Made by a program: the position numbers and the translations under genes. Shown here piece by piece: positions 41,544-41,593 of a stretch of 41,593 nt of DNA (position 1 is its first letter; each line of letters begins with the position of its first letter). The notes beneath the pieces were generated by a model. The model was not told the DNA's origin. It saw only the letters and a program-made list of their open reading frames with translations, and made no database searches. Source of the stretch: a bacterium (lineage in GTDB: Bacteria; Actinomycetota; Acidimicrobiia; Spongiisociales; UBA5794); NCBI GenBank assembly GCA_024228555.1, contig JAAETI010000237.1, positions 1-41,593 of the forward strand, given 5' to 3'.

Positions 41544-41593
41544 TTGGCCACCACCGAGATCCGTACGAAGCGGCTGGTGCTAACCCCGCTACG
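41544..41593 (+). CDS. Start of a GNAT-like N-acetyltransferase, cut by window edge
   Basis: A TTG at 41544, three bases after the aconitase stop, opens a frame reading M-ATTEIRTKRLVLTPLR up to the window end. The pattern TKRLVLTPLR resembles the common opening of RimJ-like GNAT acetyltransferases (TERLxLRPL). Only 16 codons are visible and the ribosome binding site is weak, so this is a tentative call. Confidence 0.45.
   Translation, partial: MATTEIRTKRLVLTPL

Overview
The window is a GC-rich bacterial chromosome segment (about 60 % GC by eye), densely coding, with frequent GTG/TTG starts and 4-bp stop/start overlaps. The gene families suggest an actinomycete (Actinomycetota), perhaps Acidimicrobiia-like: a DivIVA-type coiled-coil protein, a DUF5317 membrane protein, a GerMN/Gmad2 exported protein, an actinobacterial-style transaldolase and an AcnA-type aconitase. 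This placement is inference; no rRNA or other phylogenetic marker is present. I found no rRNA, tRNA, CRISPR array, insertion sequence or prophage.

Layout. 1-2.2 kb: the start of a ParA-type ATPase and 6-phosphogluconate dehydrogenase, both minus strand. 2.4-5.05 kb: a membrane-anchored GAF-GGDEF-EAL cyclic-di-GMP enzyme. 5.05-7.36 kb (minus): a DrrA/DrrB-like ABC exporter and its TetR regulator, read from a promoter overlapped by two matching 15-bp palindromes. 7.4-11.6 kb (minus): ornithine aminotransferase and a secreted subtilisin-like protease with a Thr-rich stalk and an IPT/TIG domain.

11.8-21.2 kb (plus) is the most striking part. Two giant Ala/Glu-rich coiled-coil proteins (1074 and 1246 aa) lie in tandem. 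The first begins with a DivIVA-type polar-targeting domain. The second carries 11-residue (hendecad) repeats and a perfect 87-bp tandem duplication. Both end in an acidic tail with a Trp-Asp motif, and their C-terminal thirds are related. Downstream, in the same direction, come an exported parvulin-type PPIase and a guanine deaminase coupled to it by GTGA overlap. The pair resembles the Scy/FilP/DivIVA cytoskeletal scaffold of filamentous actinomycetes but is organised differently; it is my main candidate for an undescribed system.

21.2-28.4 kb is mostly minus-strand housekeeping: an ABC exporter, an SDR lacking its catalytic dyad, transaldolase, GalU, a Bcp peroxiredoxin, RlmN and a small membrane-anchored HhH protein, with a DUF2461 protein on plus. 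28.4-35.4 kb: an exported lytic-transglycosylase-like protein, a type-I membrane protein, gamma-glutamyltransferase with an unknown partner, an HD-GYP-like membrane protein without the GYP motif, a DUF5317 protein and an enoyl-CoA hydratase-like protein. 35.4-41.6 kb: a TlpA-like thioredoxin, a trans-sulfuration enzyme remnant, an ECF sigma factor overlapping a TM-GerMN-Gmad2-SH3 protein (probably its regulator), a hairpin-rich intergenic region, aconitase, and the start of a GNAT-like gene.

Two themes recur. One is cell-envelope and polarity functions: coiled-coil scaffolds, muralytic enzyme, protease, PPIase, and exported proteins on Thr/Pro-rich stalks. The other is cyclic-di-GMP-type signalling: one protein with intact GGDEF and EAL motifs and one degenerate HD-GYP.
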